Positions 63,946 to 64,000 of a DNA stretch of 64,000 bases are shown piece after piece. This DNA is from Bacillus sp. X1(2014) (GTDB lineage: Bacteria; Bacillota; Bacilli; Bacillales_B; DSM-18226): assembly GCF_007678255.1 (NCBI RefSeq), contig NZ_VEED01000001.1, positions 687,490 through 751,489 of the forward strand. Direction: 5' to 3'. Under the pieces are notes generated by a model. The model was not told where the DNA came from. It ran no database searches and saw nothing but the letters and a program-made list of their open reading frames with translations. Every line of letters starts with the position of its first letter. Position 1 is the first letter of the stretch. Made by a program: the position numbers and the translations under genes.

Positions 63946-64000
63946 TCACTGTTTTTCCACCTATTTTGTCAGAGGGAGACCTCTCCGAGGTCTCTACTTA

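Overview
The window is ordinary low-GC Firmicute chromosome from a spore-forming Bacillaceae close to Bacillus/Neobacillus. It carries sspI, a GerA-type germination operon, ytaF, ytrHI, ytfJ and ytxC. Gene order follows the B. subtilis stretch pheS-sspI-ysdC-rplT-thrS-dnaI-nrdR-polA-phoPR-mdh/icd/citZ-pyk/pfkA-accAD-dnaE-nrnA-ackA-tpx-sppA-nadK almost gene for gene. No tRNA, rRNA, prophage, transposase or CRISPR array was seen. Most genes are on the minus strand.

Layout. 1-1.3 kb: Phe T-box leader of an off-window pheS, ysgA, then sspI on the opposite strand. 1.5-8.1 kb: 21-bp tandem repeats, ysdC, a germinant-receptor operon (B-A-C plus a 54-aa D-like protein), dut and ysdA. 8.3-12.3 kb: infC-rpmI-rplT behind an L20-type leader, and thrS behind a Thr T-box. 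12.4-20 kb: ytxC, the dnaB-dnaI primosome pair with nrdR, a small cytosolic protein, speD, gapB, coaE and ytaF. 20-25.8 kb: mutM-polA-phoR-phoP. 26-27.7 kb: an accessory NERD-domain gene, five 53-bp tandem repeats and a MaoC-like gene. 27.8-31.4 kb: citZ-icd-mdh. 31.6-41 kb: ytwI, ytvI, fxsA, pfkA-pyk, accDA, a GntR/FCD regulator and malic enzyme. 41-50.8 kb: dnaE, ytrHI, nrnA, ytpI, ytoI, ytkL and an M24 peptidase. 50.8-54.7 kb: a 6S-like RNA, ald, a Gly/Phe-rich coat-like protein, a 53-aa protein, a Usp protein and moaB. 54.7-64 kb: an EcsC-like gene, ackA, ytxK, tpx, ytfJ-ytfI, yteJ-sppA, nadK and rarD.

How the genes work together. Central carbon metabolism dominates: PFK, PK, citrate synthase, ICDH, MDH, malic enzyme, acetyl-CoA carboxylase, acetate kinase and gluconeogenic GAPDH. 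Replication and repair (PolI, DnaE, DnaB, DnaI, MutM, NrdR, Dut), translation (IF-3, L35, L20, ThrRS) and sporulation/germination make up most of the rest.

Most interesting observations. (1) Two identical 13-bp perfect palindromes, GTGGTCAGACCAC, sit upstream of accDA and of the malic enzyme-GntR pair; they look like operators of the GntR/FCD regulator encoded between them. (2) A dispersed hairpin element occurs five times with compensatory stem changes; one copy is reduced to its two ends. (3) PhoR lacks the extracytoplasmic sensor domain. (4) A 53-bp x5 tandem repeat and a 21-bp x7 tandem repeat occupy intergenic DNA. (5) The germination operon ends with a tiny two-helix protein. All assignments come from reading the sequence and recalled family knowledge; no database search was run.
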